Below are positions 1-5,211 of a stretch of 9,138 bases of DNA, one piece after another (within the stretch, counting starts at the first letter, position 1; each line of letters starts with the position of its first letter). The notes beneath the pieces are model-generated. The model made no database searches, was not told where the DNA came from, and worked only from the letters and a program-made list of their open reading frames with translations. This stretch comes from Gallionellaceae bacterium (lineage in GTDB: Bacteria > Pseudomonadota > Gammaproteobacteria > Burkholderiales > Gallionellaceae), in assembly GCA_030646595.1 (NCBI GenBank), contig JAUSKS010000015.1:1-9138 (forward strand), in the 5' to 3' direction. The translations under genes were made by a program, and so were the position numbers.

Positions 1-238
1 CCTTGAACATCATATGTTCCAGCACATGCGCCACACCCGTCGTCCCGGTACGCTCATCCATGCTACCTGCGCGATACCATATTTGCTGCACCACGACTGG
101 CGCGCGATGGTCTTCTTTGACGATCACCTTAAGGCCGTTGCGCAGTGTTTTCTCGAAGACCTCGGCCCGTGCTACAGCGCCAGTCAGCAACATCACAGGC
201 AACAAAACCAACCAGCATTTCAATAATATTATGCGCAT
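1..238 (-). CDS. M16 family zinc metallopeptidase, N-terminal part (runs off the left edge)
   Basis: This is the first 79 residues of an exported insulinase-like peptidase, read on the minus strand from the ATG at 238-236. Residues 1-25 form a signal peptide (Met-Arg start, hydrophobic core LLPVMLLTG, Ala-Arg-Ala before the predicted cut), so the protein should act in the periplasm or outer envelope. The mature start is typical of the family (TLRNGLKVIV, then VVVQQIWYRAGS, then GVAHVLEHMMFKG). HVLEH at residues 71-75 is the inverted zinc motif HxxEH: H71 and H75 would bind zinc and E74 is the catalytic base. The Shine-Dalgarno sequence is weak. The gene is divergent from ftsY. In related proteobacteria such a peptidase often sits in tandem with a second M16 protein and near rsmD; neither is visible here. 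The family call is firm, but the substrate is unknown. Confidence 0.93.
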   Translation of the reverse strand, partial: MRIILLKCWLVLLPVMLLTGAVARAEVFEKTLRNGLKVIVKEDHRAPVVVQQIWYRAGSMDERTGTTGVAHVLEHMMFK

Positions 239-285
239 TTTTTAGCCCAAACCCACTCAATCAGAATAGAATAACAACAACCCAC

Positions 286-301
286 GCCTGTTACGACAGG
301 C
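286..301. repeat. Perfect inverted repeat in the divergent M16/ftsY spacer
   Basis: GCCTGT and ACAGGC form a perfect 6-bp stem around a TACG loop. It lies midway in the 114-base spacer between the divergent peptidase gene and ftsY. A -10-like TATTAT follows at 305-310, so the dyad could be an operator or a 5' leader hairpin of the ftsY transcript. There is no T-run, so it is not a typical terminator. Confidence 0.5.
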
Positions 302-304
302 TCG

Positions 305-310
305 TATTAT
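305..310 (+). promoter_or_regulatory. Possible -10 element for ftsY
   Basis: TATTAT matches the sigma-70 -10 consensus at five of six positions and lies 43 bases before the ftsY ATG. At 17-base spacing the -35 position reads CCACGC and is unconvincing. The call rests only on the hexamer and its location in the divergent spacer. Confidence 0.25.
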
Positions 311-352
311 GCGCTATTTTTTTATCTTTCGACCACCTCATGTCTGGCCCAA

Positions 353-1378
353 ATGTTTAGTTTCCTGAAAAAAAATCCTGCGGAAAATTCCCCTTCCCCT
401 AACCCTGCTCCGCAAAAAACGAGCTGGATAAGTCGGCTGAGGAGTGGCTTATCACGTACCAGCGGACAGCTGTCAGCCTTGTTTGGTAGTGGTGGCCAGA
501 TAAATGACGATCTGTATGATGAACTGGAAACCATACTGATAACCGCTGACGTAGGCATGGATGCCACACTTTTTCTGTTGGCCGAACTCCGTCATCACGT
601 CAAAACACAGCGCCTCACTGAGGCCGGCCAACTCAAGCAAGCATTGGCGCAAAGCTTGCTCAAACTGCTGCGACCCTTGGCCCAGCCACTATTGATAGAC
701 AATCAGGATGGTCGCGCCGCACCGCGTCCTTACGTTATCATGCTGGCTGGCGTTAATGGCGCGGGCAAAACCACTTCCATTGGCAAGCTGGCCAAATATT
801 TTCAGGGACAAGGCAAATCGGTGTTACTGGCCGCAGGCGATACCTTCCGTGCCGCTGCGCGCGAGCAATTGATGGAATGGGGTGCACGCAATAATGTTAC
901 TGTCATTGCACAACAAAGCGGCGACCCTGCTGCGGTCATCTATGATGCAGTGCAAGCGGCACAAGCGCGCAAGATAGATGTGGTGCTGGCTGATACTGCC
1001 GGACGGCTGTCCACCCAGGCGCATCTGATGGAAGAAATAAAAAAGGTCAAACGAGTCATCGGCAAGGCCTTGCCAGAAACGGCAACCTCAAGGGCAGCGC
1101 CGCATGAAGTGTTGCTGGTGCTGGACGCCAACACCGGACAAAATGCCTTGAGCCAGGTGAAGGCTTTCGACAGCGCGCTGGGTATCACCGGACTGGTATT
1201 GACCAAACTGGATGGCACGGCCAAGGGCGGCGTAATTGCTGCCATCGCCCATAGTTATCGTGACCGGGCGCATCCGATCCCAATTCGATTCATCGGTGTG
1301 GGCGAAGGACTGGATGATTTGCGCCCGTTTGTGGCGGAAGATTTTATTACGGCATTGCTGGGGCTAGAGGAGGCCTAG
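353..1378 (+). CDS. ftsY: Signal recognition particle receptor FtsY
   Basis: This is the SRP GTPase that docks ribosome-SRP complexes at the inner membrane for co-translational insertion. The 341 residues contain the full NG domain. The four-helix N domain spans about residues 50-115. The G motifs are G1 GVNGAGKTT (133-141), G2 DTFRAAAR (163-170), G3 DTAGR (214-218), G4 TKLD (284-287) and the closing GVGEG loop (315-319). The N-terminal extension is only about 45 residues and is Pro/Lys/Arg/Ser-rich, starting MFSFLKK. The long acidic A domain of E. coli FtsY is absent; short forms are common in other bacteria. No clear Shine-Dalgarno precedes the ATG at 353, yet no other ATG, GTG or TTG start exists in frame back to about 299, and MFSFLKK is a usual FtsY start. 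A seven-triplet ORF (340-360) overlaps the start in another frame. It is normally co-transcribed with ftsE and ftsX, but here a toxin-antitoxin pair intervenes. Confidence 0.97.
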   Translation: MFSFLKKNPAENSPSPNPAPQKTSWISRLRSGLSRTSGQLSALFGSGGQINDDLYDELETILITADVGMDATLFLLAELRHHVKTQRLTEAGQLKQALAQSLLKLLRPLAQPLLIDNQDGRAAPRPYVIMLAGVNGAGKTTSIGKLAKYFQGQGKSVLLAAGDTFRAAAREQLMEWGARNNVTVIAQQSGDPAAVIYDAVQAAQARKIDVVLADTAGRLSTQAHLMEEIKKVKRVIGKALPETATSRAAPHEVLLVLDANTGQNALSQVKAFDSALGITGLVLTKLDGTAKGGVIAAIAHSYRDRAHPIPIRFIGVGEGLDDLRPFVAEDFITALLGLEEA

Positions 1379-1390
1379 AGCCTGTCCGTG
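1379..1390. repeat. Left copy of imperfect direct repeat flanking the toxin-antitoxin cassette
   Basis: AGCCTGTCCGTG begins at the base after the ftsY stop codon. It matches AGCCTAGCCGTG at 2084-2095 at 10 of 12 positions. The left copy lies before the cassette promoter region and the right copy starts within the vapC stop codon. A shorter exact word, GCCTAG, also occurs at both ends (1373-1378 and 2085-2090). This may be a scar of insertion or a target duplication, but short matches of this size can arise by chance. Confidence 0.4.
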
Positions 1391-1423
1391 AATAATTTAG
1401 TAATATGTTAGTGCATGGTAATC

Positions 1424-1432
1424 TGCTAAAAT
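1424..1432 (+). promoter_or_regulatory. Possible extended -10 promoter of the toxin-antitoxin pair
   Basis: TGCTAAAAT fits the extended -10 form TGnTAnAAT-like, with hexamer TAAAAT (five of six), 25 bases before the antitoxin ATG. No good -35 exists at 17-base spacing, which an extended -10 can tolerate. A private promoter would let the antitoxin be made independently of ftsY, as such modules usually need. Autoregulation by the complex is typical of the class, but no clear operator palindrome is visible. Confidence 0.4.
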
Positions 1433-1457
1433 TTGTAGAACAGTTTAGGAGAACAAG

Positions 1458-1694
1458 ATGGGCTATGCAGAAAGAATATACGAGCGCGTCAAGAAGCTTT
1501 CCGATAGGGCGGCAGAAGAGGTTCTGGACTTCACTGAATTTGTTGCCGCACGGCATCAGAGCACAGCAATAGCTATCACTGACAAGAGTGAAAAAGCTCA
1601 GCGGCGTGCTGAGTTGGAAAAAGTGTTCAGTAAATATCAGGCCGATTTGAGCAATTTTAAATTTGATCGCGAAGAGGCAAATGCCCGCCGCTGA
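1458..1694 (+). CDS. DUF2281/VapB-like antitoxin
   Basis: This 78-residue protein sits directly before a PIN toxin and is read as its antitoxin. Residues 5-30 (ERIYERVKKLSDRAAEEVLDF and the following TEFVAARH) match the pattern of small DUF2281-type antitoxins: an amphipathic segment with YERVKKL, then EEVLDFxEFxxxR. The C-terminal half is charged and likely disordered until it binds the toxin (EKAQRRAELEKVFSKYQ, FKFDREEANARR). The ATG is preceded by AGGAG at 1447-1451 with ideal 6-base spacing. Its last 14 bases overlap the toxin start, so translation of the two is coupled. No clear DNA-binding fold (AbrB, RHH or HTH) can be read from the sequence, so autorepression is inferred only from the class. 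It is more AT-rich than ftsY, in keeping with acquisition. Confidence 0.75.
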   Translation: MGYAERIYERVKKLSDRAAEEVLDFTEFVAARHQSTAIAITDKSEKAQRRAELEKVFSKYQADLSNFKFDREEANARR

Positions 1695-2085
1695 ATTTCT
1701 GGACAGCAATGTTGTAATTTACGCGTATGGCAATGATATGCGTAAGAAGGCATGTGCGCTTGACCTATTGGCGACAACTCCAACGGTTTCTACACAGGTG
1801 TTCAACGAAACTGTTTCTGTTTTACGCCGTAAAAACATGTTGGCTGATAATCGCCTTGACTCAGTTGTTAACGATCTAGCCGCTTATTTAACAGTAGTCC
1901 AGGTCGAGCTTGTCACCATCAAACGAGCCGTAGCATTGATGATAAAACATCAATTGTCTTACTACGATGCCTTGATCGTTGCGACTGCACTTGAAGCTGG
2001 ATGCACGACCTTGTATTCAGAAGACCTTCAGCATGGACAGGTGTTTGATGGCTCCTTACGTGTCATCAATCCATTTTTATCCTAG
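1681..2085 (+). CDS. vapC: VapC-like PIN-domain ribonuclease toxin
   Basis: This 134-residue PIN-domain protein has the expected size and the four acidic residues that hold the catalytic metal ion(s): D8 in FLDSN, E43 in FNE, D96 in YYDALIV and D115 in SEDLQ. The C-terminal run CTTLYSEDLQHGQVFDG is a hallmark of the family. VapC enzymes cut RNA, often tRNA or rRNA, and arrest growth unless held by their antitoxin; the target here is unknown. I chose the ATG at 1681 over the one at 1663: GAAGAGG at 1671-1677 lies just before it, and MPAAEFLDSNVV gives the usual short lead to the first beta strand. The gene overlaps the antitoxin by 14 bases. All four acidic residues are present, so it is probably active. 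Its position between ftsY and ftsE is unusual. Confidence 0.88.
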   Translation: MPAAEFLDSNVVIYAYGNDMRKKACALDLLATTPTVSTQVFNETVSVLRRKNMLADNRLDSVVNDLAAYLTVVQVELVTIKRAVALMIKHQLSYYDALIVATALEAGCTTLYSEDLQHGQVFDGSLRVINPFLS

Positions 2086-2095
2086 CCTAGCCGTG
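2084..2095. repeat. Right copy of imperfect direct repeat flanking the toxin-antitoxin cassette
   Basis: AGCCTAGCCGTG starts in the vapC stop codon and is the partner of 1379-1390, with two mismatches. Recombination between the copies would remove about 705 bases, including both toxin-antitoxin genes, and leave ftsY about 60 bases from ftsE. Confidence 0.4.
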
Positions 2096-2097
2096 GC

Positions 2098-2124
2098 ATT
2101 GGTGCCTCTCTGCAAGCGCCCAAT
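2098..2124 (+). repeat. Weak hairpin between vapC and ftsE
   Basis: ATTGG-T-GC (2098-2105) can pair with GCCCAAT (2118-2124), giving 7 bp with one bulged T and a 12-base loop. No T-run follows, so it is at most a weak or partial terminator for the cassette. It could equally be a leader structure of ftsE, whose own ribosome binding site is poor. Confidence 0.3.
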
Positions 2125-2143
2125 GTAATCTGGAACAACCTAC

Positions 2144-2797
2144 ATGATCCATTTTAACCACGTCAACAAACGCTATCCCAGCGGCTATCAAGCGCTGAAA
2201 AATATTTCATTTGAAATCGCTGAAGGTGAAATGGTATTTCTCACCGGGCATTCGGGTGCAGGCAAAAGCACTCTGCTCAAACTGATTGCCGCCATCGAAC
2301 GGCCTAATTCTGGCAGCGTCGTGGTCAAAGGAAAGAATGTTGCCACGCTCAAGAACAGCGCACTGCCTTATTTGCGCCGCAATCTTGGATTGATTTTTCA
2401 GGATCATAAATTATTATTTGACCGCAGCGTATTTGACAATGTGGTATTGCCGCTGCAAATCTGCGGCTTCGATCATCGTGATAGTGCCAAGCGCGTACGC
2501 GCGGCATTGGACAAGGTGGGGTTATTAGACCGTGAAAAAGCTCACCCGGTTGCGCTGTCGGGCGGCGAACAGCAGCGTTTGTGCATCGCCCGCGCTATCG
2601 TCAACCGCCCTGCCATCATGTTGGCGGACGAACCGACTGGCAATCTGGATGCGGACTCTGCCCATGACATTATGGGCATTTTCAAATCTTTTCATCAGGT
2701 CGGCGTAACCTTGTTGATCGCCACGCATGATGAAAATATTTTGCAGCAGTTCGAGGGGCGCAAGCTGGCATTAAAGCATGGGGAATTGCGCCCATGA
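2144..2797 (+). CDS. ftsE: Cell division ATP-binding protein FtsE
   Basis: This is the ATPase half of the FtsEX complex, which sits at the division septum and uses ATP to switch on peptidoglycan hydrolases through periplasmic activators (EnvC in E. coli). The 217 residues are the normal length. Visible ABC elements are Walker [10 protein letters not shown] (35-43), the Q-loop in [10 protein letters not shown] (Q86), signature LSGGEQQR (138-145), Walker B IMLADEP (158-164, catalytic E163), the D-loop GNLDAD and the H-loop histidine H195 in ATHDE. The opening [14 protein letters not shown] and the segment [14 protein letters not shown] are diagnostic of FtsE rather than other ABC ATPases. The Shine-Dalgarno is weak (TGGA at 2131-2134). 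The stop overlaps the ftsX start. It lies 58 bases after the toxin gene, so it may still be read through from the ftsY side. Confidence 0.97.
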   Translation: MIHFNHVNKRYPSGYQALKNISFEIAEGEMVFLTGHSGAGKSTLLKLIAAIERPNSGSVVVKGKNVATLKNSALPYLRRNLGLIFQDHKLLFDRSVFDNVVLPLQICGFDHRDSAKRVRAALDKVGLLDREKAHPVALSGGEQQRLCIARAIVNRPAIMLADEPTGNLDADSAHDIMGIFKSFHQVGVTLLIATHDENILQQFEGRKLALKHGELRP

Positions 2798-3696
2798 AAA
2801 ACTGGCTCAACCAGCATGTTCGGGTATTGTTGTTTACCATCCGGCGTTTTTACGCTACTCCCTTATCCAGCCTGCTTAATATTCTGGTCATCGGCATTGC
2901 GCTCAGCCTGCCGACAGGCCTGTATGTGTTAATGCAAAACATTCAAAATCTGGCTGAACAGGCGATCGGCAAACCACAGATCAGCATCTTTCTGAGTATG
3001 GATGCCAACCAGGACGACATCAGCCGCATCAGCAAAAAATTAAAACAGCACGACGAAATTAAATCAGTCGAACTTGTGCCGCGCGATCAAGCACTGGAAC
3101 AACTCAAGCAAACTACCGGTTTGGCTGATGTAATAGGTGGCCTGGCGCAAAACCCCTTGCCCGATGCATTTATTGTTTATCCCAAAAATTTGCATGCCCA
3201 GGCACTACAAGCATTACGCGATGAATTGCAGCAGTGGCCCAAGCTTGAGCATGTGCAACTGGATTCGGCCTGGGCACATAAGCTGGAAGCACTGCTTAAC
3301 TTTGGACGTTTAGCAGTGCTGATCCTGGCCATGCTGCTCAGCCTGGCGCTGGTAGCCATTACCTTTAACACCATACGCCTGCAAATTCTCACTCAGCGCG
3401 AAGAAATCGAAGTTTCCGCATTGATTGGTGCTACCAATAATTTTATCCGGCGACCCTTCCTGTATTTTGGCTTGTTGCAGGGACTACTGGGAGGTGTTGC
3501 GGCATGGCTCATCATTATCATCAGCGTGGCTCTACTCAATAGCAGTCTTACTGGACTGGCAGAACTATACGCCAGCCACTTTACTCTGCACCCTCCTTCT
3601 GCTGGTGACAGCCTTACCTTGCTGTTATTTTCTGCTTACCTCGGCTGGCTGGGTGCATGGTTGTCGGTCAAGCAGCATTTGCTGTCCATGCTTTAG
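2794..3696 (+). CDS. ftsX: Cell division protein FtsX
   Basis: This is the membrane half of FtsEX. The 300 residues show the family layout: a basic cytoplasmic N-terminus, TM1 (about 24-46), a periplasmic domain (about 47-168), TM2 (about 169-191), then TM3 (about 222-248) and TM4 (about 270-292). The conserved cytoplasmic stretch after TM2, FNTIRLQILTQREEIEVSAL then IGATNNFIRRPF, contacts FtsE. The periplasmic part begins with ISIFLSMDANQDDISRI and includes VPRDQALEQLKQTTGL, which are typical of FtsX. The start overlaps the ftsE stop as ATGA, so the two subunits are translationally coupled. In many proteobacteria rpoH follows ftsX. Here a LuxR-type regulator follows instead after 201 bases, so the conserved block ends at this gene. 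Confidence 0.96.
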   Translation: MKNWLNQHVRVLLFTIRRFYATPLSSLLNILVIGIALSLPTGLYVLMQNIQNLAEQAIGKPQISIFLSMDANQDDISRISKKLKQHDEIKSVELVPRDQALEQLKQTTGLADVIGGLAQNPLPDAFIVYPKNLHAQALQALRDELQQWPKLEHVQLDSAWAHKLEALLNFGRLAVLILAMLLSLALVAITFNTIRLQILTQREEIEVSALIGATNNFIRRPFLYFGLLQGLLGGVAAWLIIIISVALLNSSLTGLAELYASHFTLHPPSAGDSLTLLLFSAYLGWLGAWLSVKQHLLSML

Positions 3697-3702
3697 CCCC
3701 CG

Positions 3703-3715
3703 GGTTTTGAAAACC
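3703..3715 (+). terminator. Possible weak terminator after ftsX
   Basis: GGTTTT-G-AAAACC is a perfect palindrome starting 6 bases after the ftsX stop, followed by the T-rich AGTTTCTCATTTT. The usable stem is only about 5 bp with a 3-base loop, so termination would be inefficient. Its place directly after the last gene of the ftsYEX block is the main support. Confidence 0.3.
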
Positions 3716-3765
3716 AGTTTCTCATTTTGGATTCGCAGGTGTTGGAATTTCTCATACTCTGAAAA

Positions 3766-3794
3766 TTGAATACGTCAAAAAAGATTTTTATCTT
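3766..3794 (+). promoter_or_regulatory. Candidate sigma-70-like promoter of the LuxR-type regulator
   Basis: TTGAAT (3766-3771) and TATCTT (3789-3794) are separated by exactly 17 bases, each matching consensus at four of six positions. The predicted transcription start near 3801 leaves a leader of about 97 bases. The -10 overlaps the right arm of the AAAAAGAT dyad at 3778-3797, so a regulator bound there would occlude it. Confidence 0.35.
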
Positions 3795-3797
3795 TTT
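3778..3797. repeat. Perfect 8-bp inverted repeat upstream of the LuxR-type gene
   Basis: AAAAAGAT and ATCTTTTT pair perfectly around a TTTT loop. The stem is AT-rich and ends in five T's, so it could act as a weak bidirectional terminator after ftsX. Alternatively it could be an operator, since it overlaps the candidate promoter. The sequence alone does not decide between them. Confidence 0.45.
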
Positions 3798-3844
3798 GCT
3801 TCTACAGCATAGTAAAAAACCAACTCCATGGCATGTTATGTGCT

Positions 3845-3863
3845 TGCCACTCCAAGTATGGCA
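3845..3863. repeat. Short dyad before the LuxR-type gene
   Basis: TGCCA and TGGCA are separated by 9 bases (19 bases overall), 35 bases before the start of the LuxR-type gene. The size suits a dimeric regulator site and it lies in the expected leader, so autoregulation is possible. Five-base arms are short enough to occur by chance. Confidence 0.25.
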
Positions 3864-3897
3864 CTTATTGTTGAAAATAATATGAAACGCCAGAAAA

Positions 3898-4986
3898 ATG
3901 AAAGCACAAGCTGCACTCACACACATTCGTCAACTCTGCTGCCTTGGTTTGGGTAGCGAAGTTATTATGCCGGCCTTGATGCAAGCGCTACATGACTGTA
4001 TCCCCAGCTATCAAAATATTTTCTTTTGGCTCGATGAACATGGACAGTACACGAATATTTACGATGAGGATTGGTCAGGCAATTTAAAAATTGCACAACT
4101 CTACTTTAAGGAATTTAAAGACGCGAAAGAAAAAGATTTCTGGCCAGGTAGTTCGGTACTCATAAAAAGCAATGCTGAAGTTCTGCATAGTAGTACGTAT
4201 CTAAATAAAAAAAGCATGCGGACAGATTTTTACAATGTAATTCTTCGTGGGATGAATGTCCATTACTTAATGTATGCCAAAGCGCAGGAGCAAGGCCGCT
4301 GTATGGGGATAATAAATTTATGTCGTCCCATAACTAGCAAACCCTATACCCTGAAGGAGGAAAATAATTTGCGTGCCATCATGCCCTATATTGCACATAG
4401 CCTGCATCCCCAAGCGGATAAATCAGCCTTTGCGGATACAGGAGAACAAGGTCTCGCCATTATGGATACAAATGCGCAAGTGCGTTACCTCTGTCCCGGC
4501 GCACAAAGGCTGTTGTTTTGGGCCAGTCATACACAATTTTCTCCGCAACATCTCCCCCATGTAAAGCTCAAGCCTACTCCTCCCGTTTTACAACAACTCT
4601 GCCAGAATCTAATCGCTGTCTTCAAAGGACAAGCCGCTTCAGCACCGGTCGCGGAACTTTGCAATGCATGGGGACGCTTTGTCTTCCGTGCCCATTGGCT
4701 CGACCCCTATGACCACTGTGCCAGCACATTAATCGGCATCACCATCCAGCGGCAAGAGCCACTGGCATTAAGCATTACCCGGCAAATGCAAAATCTGCCT
4801 TTGTCGCCCAGACTCAAGGATGTCTGTTTATTATTTGCCCAAGGACAGACCCAACGGCAAATCGCTGAGCACCTGCGTATCAGTACGCACACTGCCACAG
4901 ATTACATCCGGGTGATATATGAAAAATTAGGCGTACACAACCGGGAGGATTTACTCAAGACACTCCAGGCGCAGTTGATGATCTGA
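3898..4986 (+). CDS. LuxR/GerE-type transcriptional regulator with GAF-like N-terminal region
   Basis: This 362-residue protein should bind DNA through a C-terminal GerE-type helix-turn-helix at about 300-357: LSPRLKDVCLLFAQGQTQRQ, then IAEHLRISTHTATDYIRVIY and EKLGVHNREDLL. The usual Glu of the SPRE motif is Leu here (L306). Residues 1-170 look like a GAF-like sensor as found in proteobacterial regulators of this size (TDFYNVILRGMNVHYLMYAK, GIINLCRPITSKPYTLKEEN); no receiver Asp or LuxI-type acyl-homoserine-lactone pocket motif is evident. Residues 175-290 could be a PAS-like linker (GLAIMDTNAQVRYLCPGAQ). The protein has ten cysteines, an unremarkable total without metal-site spacing. The ATG at 3898 is the first start after an in-frame stop at 3883-3885 and lacks a good Shine-Dalgarno, so translation may be weak. 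The gene lies directly upstream of two exported-protein genes. Control of them, or of itself, is inferred from position only. Confidence 0.85.
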   Translation: MKAQAALTHIRQLCCLGLGSEVIMPALMQALHDCIPSYQNIFFWLDEHGQYTNIYDEDWSGNLKIAQLYFKEFKDAKEKDFWPGSSVLIKSNAEVLHSSTYLNKKSMRTDFYNVILRGMNVHYLMYAKAQEQGRCMGIINLCRPITSKPYTLKEENNLRAIMPYIAHSLHPQADKSAFADTGEQGLAIMDTNAQVRYLCPGAQRLLFWASHTQFSPQHLPHVKLKPTPPVLQQLCQNLIAVFKGQAASAPVAELCNAWGRFVFRAHWLDPYDHCASTLIGITIQRQEPLALSITRQMQNLPLSPRLKDVCLLFAQGQTQRQIAEHLRISTHTATDYIRVIYEKLGVHNREDLLKTLQAQLMI

Positions 4987-5026
4987 CCTCAATTCCTGAA
5001 TATAAACCTCGATACATGCAGAAAAA

Positions 5027-5061
5027 CGATGAAATCCCCCCTGAGCAGGGGGGAGACATCG
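5027..5061 (+). repeat. Nested GC-rich hairpin downstream of the LuxR-type gene
   Basis: An inner perfect stem of 7 bp (CCCCCCT 5036-5042, AGGGGGG 5047-5053, loop GAGC) is enclosed by an outer perfect 5-bp stem (CGATG 5027-5031, CATCG 5057-5061) across an internal loop of 4 and 3 bases. It begins 40 bases after the LuxR-type stop. No T-run follows on the plus strand, so it is not a standard intrinsic terminator. It could stabilise or protect the 3' end of that mRNA, stop transcription weakly, or be part of the leader of the next gene. Confidence 0.6.
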
Positions 5062-5132
5062 GGAAATTTATTGCTTACCATGCATATTAAGAGTGCTCTA
5101 AAAAATTACTGCTCGCCCACATGCCCTCCAAG

Positions 5133-5162
5133 TTTAGCCGAAACTAAAATCGGGATTTTTAG
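5133..5162 (+). promoter_or_regulatory. Competing short hairpins in the leader of the DUF3472 gene
   Basis: TTTAG (5133-5137) can pair with CTAAA (5144-5148). The same CTAAAAT (5144-5150) can instead pair with ATTTTTAG (5155-5162, one bulged T) around a CGGG loop. CCGA (5138-5141) can also pair with TCGG (5150-5153). These pairings exclude each other, the layout expected of a leader switch or attenuator. The stems are AT-rich and weak, so the function is speculative. Confidence 0.3.
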
Positions 5163-5171
5163 AGGGTTTTT

Positions 5172-5189
5172 GAATTTAACTGTAAATTC
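5172..5189. promoter_or_regulatory. Perfect 7-bp dyad just before the DUF3472 gene's ribosome binding site
   Basis: GAATTTA (5172-5178) and TAAATTC (5183-5189) are perfect inverted arms around ACTG, ending 11 bases before AGGGAG (5201-5206), which is the strong ribosome binding site for the ATG at 5212. It could be a repressor or activator site or an mRNA hairpin affecting initiation. The upstream LuxR-type protein is a possible ligand, by position only. Confidence 0.4.
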
Positions 5190-5211
5190 ACTTTTCTAAG
5201 AGGGAGTAGCC

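Noticed and set aside
1..360. Plus-strand open frames of 70-80 residues at the left edge
   Set aside because: They lie antisense to the M16 peptidase, whose signal peptide and HxxEH motif are clear on the minus strand.
1379..1400. Possible end of an insertion sequence right after ftsY
   Set aside because: No matching inverted copy occurs downstream of vapC and no transposase fragment is present. Only the short direct repeat is supported.
3859..3875. TGGCAC resembling a sigma-54 -24 element before the LuxR-type gene
   Set aside because: At the required spacing the -12 position reads TG rather than GC, so the promoter form is not met.
3693..3926. 77-residue minus-strand open frame between ftsX and the LuxR-type gene
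   Set aside because: Its composition is odd (many Cys, Phe, Ile), there is no domain and no convincing ribosome binding site, and it overlaps the ends of both neighbours. Most likely chance.
4354..4564. Perfect AAGGAGG followed by a GTG-started 63-residue frame inside the LuxR-type gene
   Set aside because: Spacing to GTG (12 bases) is long, and the motif encodes KEE in the real frame. The product has no recognisable features.
5060..5076. Sigma-54-like -24/-12 spacing (GG, 10 bases, GC within ATTGCTT)
   Set aside because: The -12 half is good, but the -24 half reads CGGGAA instead of TGGCAC, and it overlaps the GC-rich hairpin. No sigma-54 activator gene is in the window.
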